A stretch of DNA of 64,000 nucleotides. Origin: Nereocystis luetkeana. Taxonomy: Eukaryota > Sar > Phaeophyceae > Laminariales > Laminariaceae. Below the pieces are notes generated by a model, which saw only the letters and a list, made by a program, of their open reading frames with translations, did no database searches and was not told the origin of the DNA. Below, in pieces: positions 62,598 to 64,000 of the stretch. The DNA lies in contig JARUPZ010000012.1 of assembly GCA_031213475.1 (NCBI GenBank), positions 5,280,949-5,344,948 on the forward strand. The letters are read 5' to 3'. Within the stretch, counting starts at the first letter, position 1; each line of letters starts with the position of its first letter. A program made the position numbers and the translations under genes.

Positions 62598-63370
62598 TTT
62601 TTTTAATTTTTTAATTTTTAATTTTTTGCTCATCCCATTCATTATCTTCGCACATCTTCTTCTCTCTCCTTCCAACTCGTCACTCAGATCCGGGGTCACA
62701 TAGCAGGCTCTTCTACCCCCTTCCCGCTACGGATATACATACGCAACGCTCCGAGACCCATCATCAACCCTTTTAGAACCGCAGTCCCGTTTTGGGGACA
62801 AACCAGTCAAATTCTAAGTAGTTTGTCCCCAAAACGGGACTGCGGTCCTAAAAGGGTTAAATTCAAGTACACAAGATTCTTGAATTTAGAGACAAGAGTG
62901 GTCGATTCATACCAGGTGGTACATATTTATTTTTAAGCAGCTGCGAGATGGAGGATTTCGTCGGGAACTATCTTCGCAAGCAGCGGCTTTTGTACATAGT
63001 CATCCTATTAATAGATTGGACCACGTCAAGCACCGCCGTAGACATTTTAGACAGGGCTTCAAGTTCGTGGATATTCTACACATCAATTCAAAGCTCCGCA
63101 CGAGTATTTCTGCTGAACGTGTAGATGAAGCGCTACCTCCAAGAAGCGCAAAAATTGTGTGGGCGTTGGTACAGCCGCATCGAATTGCGCCTATATACCC
63201 ACGCTGCTACTATTGTATTAGTAACAGCAGGCACTCTCAGCTCTCGGCAGTTGATTCCGTGTCTTCGTTTATGTTAGCAAATTACAACAATCGACTCACA
63301 ACGTGAGCCTCGAACTCCAGCATCAACTCATATTGATAAAAATAGCAGCATTCGACGGTACCACACAAGC
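62598..63370 (-). mobile_element. SINE copy 3, interrupted and rearranged
   Basis: A T-rich start (62598-62628), then CATCCCATTCATTATCTTCG, TCACATAGCAGGCTCTTCT and CCCGCTACGG match the SINE at 33924-34284. It is interrupted by a piggyBac-like MITE (62766-62859) and by unrelated sequence to about 63170. The remaining SINE words (CGCATCGAATTGCGCC, CCCACGCTGC, AGGCACTCTCA) resume there, and a tRNA-like head with GAGTTCGAGGCTC on the minus strand follows near 63290-63370. Confidence 0.6.
62766..62859. mobile_element. piggyBac-like MITE inside the SINE, copy 4
   Basis: The arms AACCCTTTTAGAACCGCAGT and ACTGCGGTCCTAAAAGGGTT are near-perfect inverses, with GTCCCGTTTTGGGGACAAAC as inner arm. The right flank is TTAA; the left flank is TCAA, probably one mutation from TTAA. 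Confidence 0.85.
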
Positions 63371-63466
63371 CCGCCCTCCCCCCCCCCAAAAAAAAAATGG
63401 GAACAAACTACTACGTACCGCATGTACAAGCAATATTTTGTAGTGATAGTAATACAGCAGGAGTTG

Positions 63467-63682
63467 AACCTTTCAGGACTGCAGTCTCGTTTTGGGGACA
63501 ATTGCGGACAACTTACTATTACGGGGGGCCACAGTTAATAGGACAAAATATTGTTGGTAAAAATGGTTAAATATATACCTGGTAGGTTTTTATGGATACG
63601 ACAGGTCCTATCAACTATGGCCCCCCGAAATAGGAATTTGACTGGTTTGTCCCGAAAAACGGGACTGGAGTGCTAAAAGGGT
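63467..63682. mobile_element. piggyBac-like MITE split by a TA-flanked MITE
   Basis: Left arm ACCTTTCAGGACTGCAGTCT and right arm GGGACTGGAGTGCTAAAAGG are separated by the TA-flanked MITE at 63519-63630. The piggyBac-like copy is therefore the older of the two. Confidence 0.8.
63519..63630. mobile_element. TA-flanked MITE, copy 13
   Basis: The ends are TTACGGGGGGCCACAGTTAA and TCAACTATGGCCCCCCGAAA with TA flanks. The interior carries TATATACCTGGTAGG at the same position as copies 1 and 9. Confidence 0.88.
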
Positions 63683-63895
63683 CAAAAGAAGACCAAGAAG
63701 AGCTGGGAAACCGAGAGAAGAACAAAAAAGTCGAACTAGTGTCTACCCCTCCATGAGGAAAAATCAGAACGGAGCCACAGAGCGCGAGCTGGTGGTGCCG
63801 GCCGGTTCTCCAGCTCTCGAGCACACCCAGTGTGGCCATGTGCTAGCTCGCTGTACTGATTTTCCCCCCAGGTATATACGTTGTTGTTCTCACAT

Positions 63896-63991
63896 TAACC
63901 CATTTAGAACCGCAGTCCCGTTTTGGGGGCAAACTACTTGAAATTGGAGTGGTTTGTACCCAAAACGGGACTGCGGTTCTAAAAGGGTTAA
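63896..63991. mobile_element. piggyBac-like MITE, reference copy with TTAA duplication
   Basis: TTAA, then CCCATTTAGAACCGCAGTCC, a short centre, GGACTGCGGTTCTAAAAGGG, then TTAA. TTAA duplications and CCC/GGG termini are the hallmarks of piggyBac-superfamily elements. Without the insert the target would read CACATTAACTCACAAT, which is present (inverted) at 62223-62238. Confidence 0.9.
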
Positions 63992-64000
63992 CTCACAATA

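Overview
This is eukaryotic nuclear DNA. It is intron-rich, with introns from about 0.35 to 9.7 kb, and carries many short transposable elements, microsatellites and long poly-G/poly-C runs. Exons are GC-rich with long single-residue tracts (Gly, Gln, Asp, Glu, Ala). The only well-resolved tRNA type is a plant-like tRNA-Trp. The combination fits a stramenopile, most likely a brown alga, but that is an inference from style and not from a diagnostic marker. Bases 20498-20597 are an assembly gap of 100 Ns.

Layout. 1-4669: repeats and unassigned DNA. 4670-5377 (minus): one exon resembling the N-terminal part of a mitochondrial alpha-keto-acid dehydrogenase kinase (PDK/BCKDK family). 5378-14583: mostly non-coding, with a PIF/Harbinger-like element (10611-11426) holding a broken transposase N-terminus. 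14584-50071 (plus): one large gene of at least 17 exons for a SMARCAL1/ZRANB3-type SNF2 annealing helicase, reconstructed exon by exon with consistent splice phases. Its 5' exons were not found. 50072-61485: no confident gene; it holds a small LTR element (TRIM, 53903-54754), an AGCA-rich satellite and low-complexity DNA. 61486-61591 (minus): the last exon of an RRM protein whose other exons lie beyond the right edge. 61592-64000: nested SINE and MITE copies.

The helicase gene is the biological centre. It has the second half of a HARP domain, a complete set of SNF2 motifs ([41 protein letters not shown]), and a C-terminal helix resembling the RPA32-binding motif of UNG2, SMARCAL1 and XPA. Unusually, one 2.2-kb exon inserts about 720 residues just before motif IV. 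That insert holds a canonical RanBP2-type zinc finger plus Gly, Glu and Asp tracts. The protein therefore mixes SMARCAL1 features (HARP, RPA-binding helix) with a ZRANB3 feature (NZF finger) in an order I do not know from animals or plants.

The repeats form a layered record. A TA-flanked MITE family starting TTACGGGGG has at least 13 copies. A TTAA-flanked piggyBac-like MITE family has a matching empty site in this same window. A tRNA-derived SINE family shows insertions into and by these MITEs. A family with one fixed end running into poly-C and variable truncation at the other end looks like a retroposon with a C-rich tail. Two short sequences, TACCWGGTA and TATTAATA, are far more frequent than chance. 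They behave like excision scars at TA sites, because unscarred versions of the same sites exist in sister repeats here.
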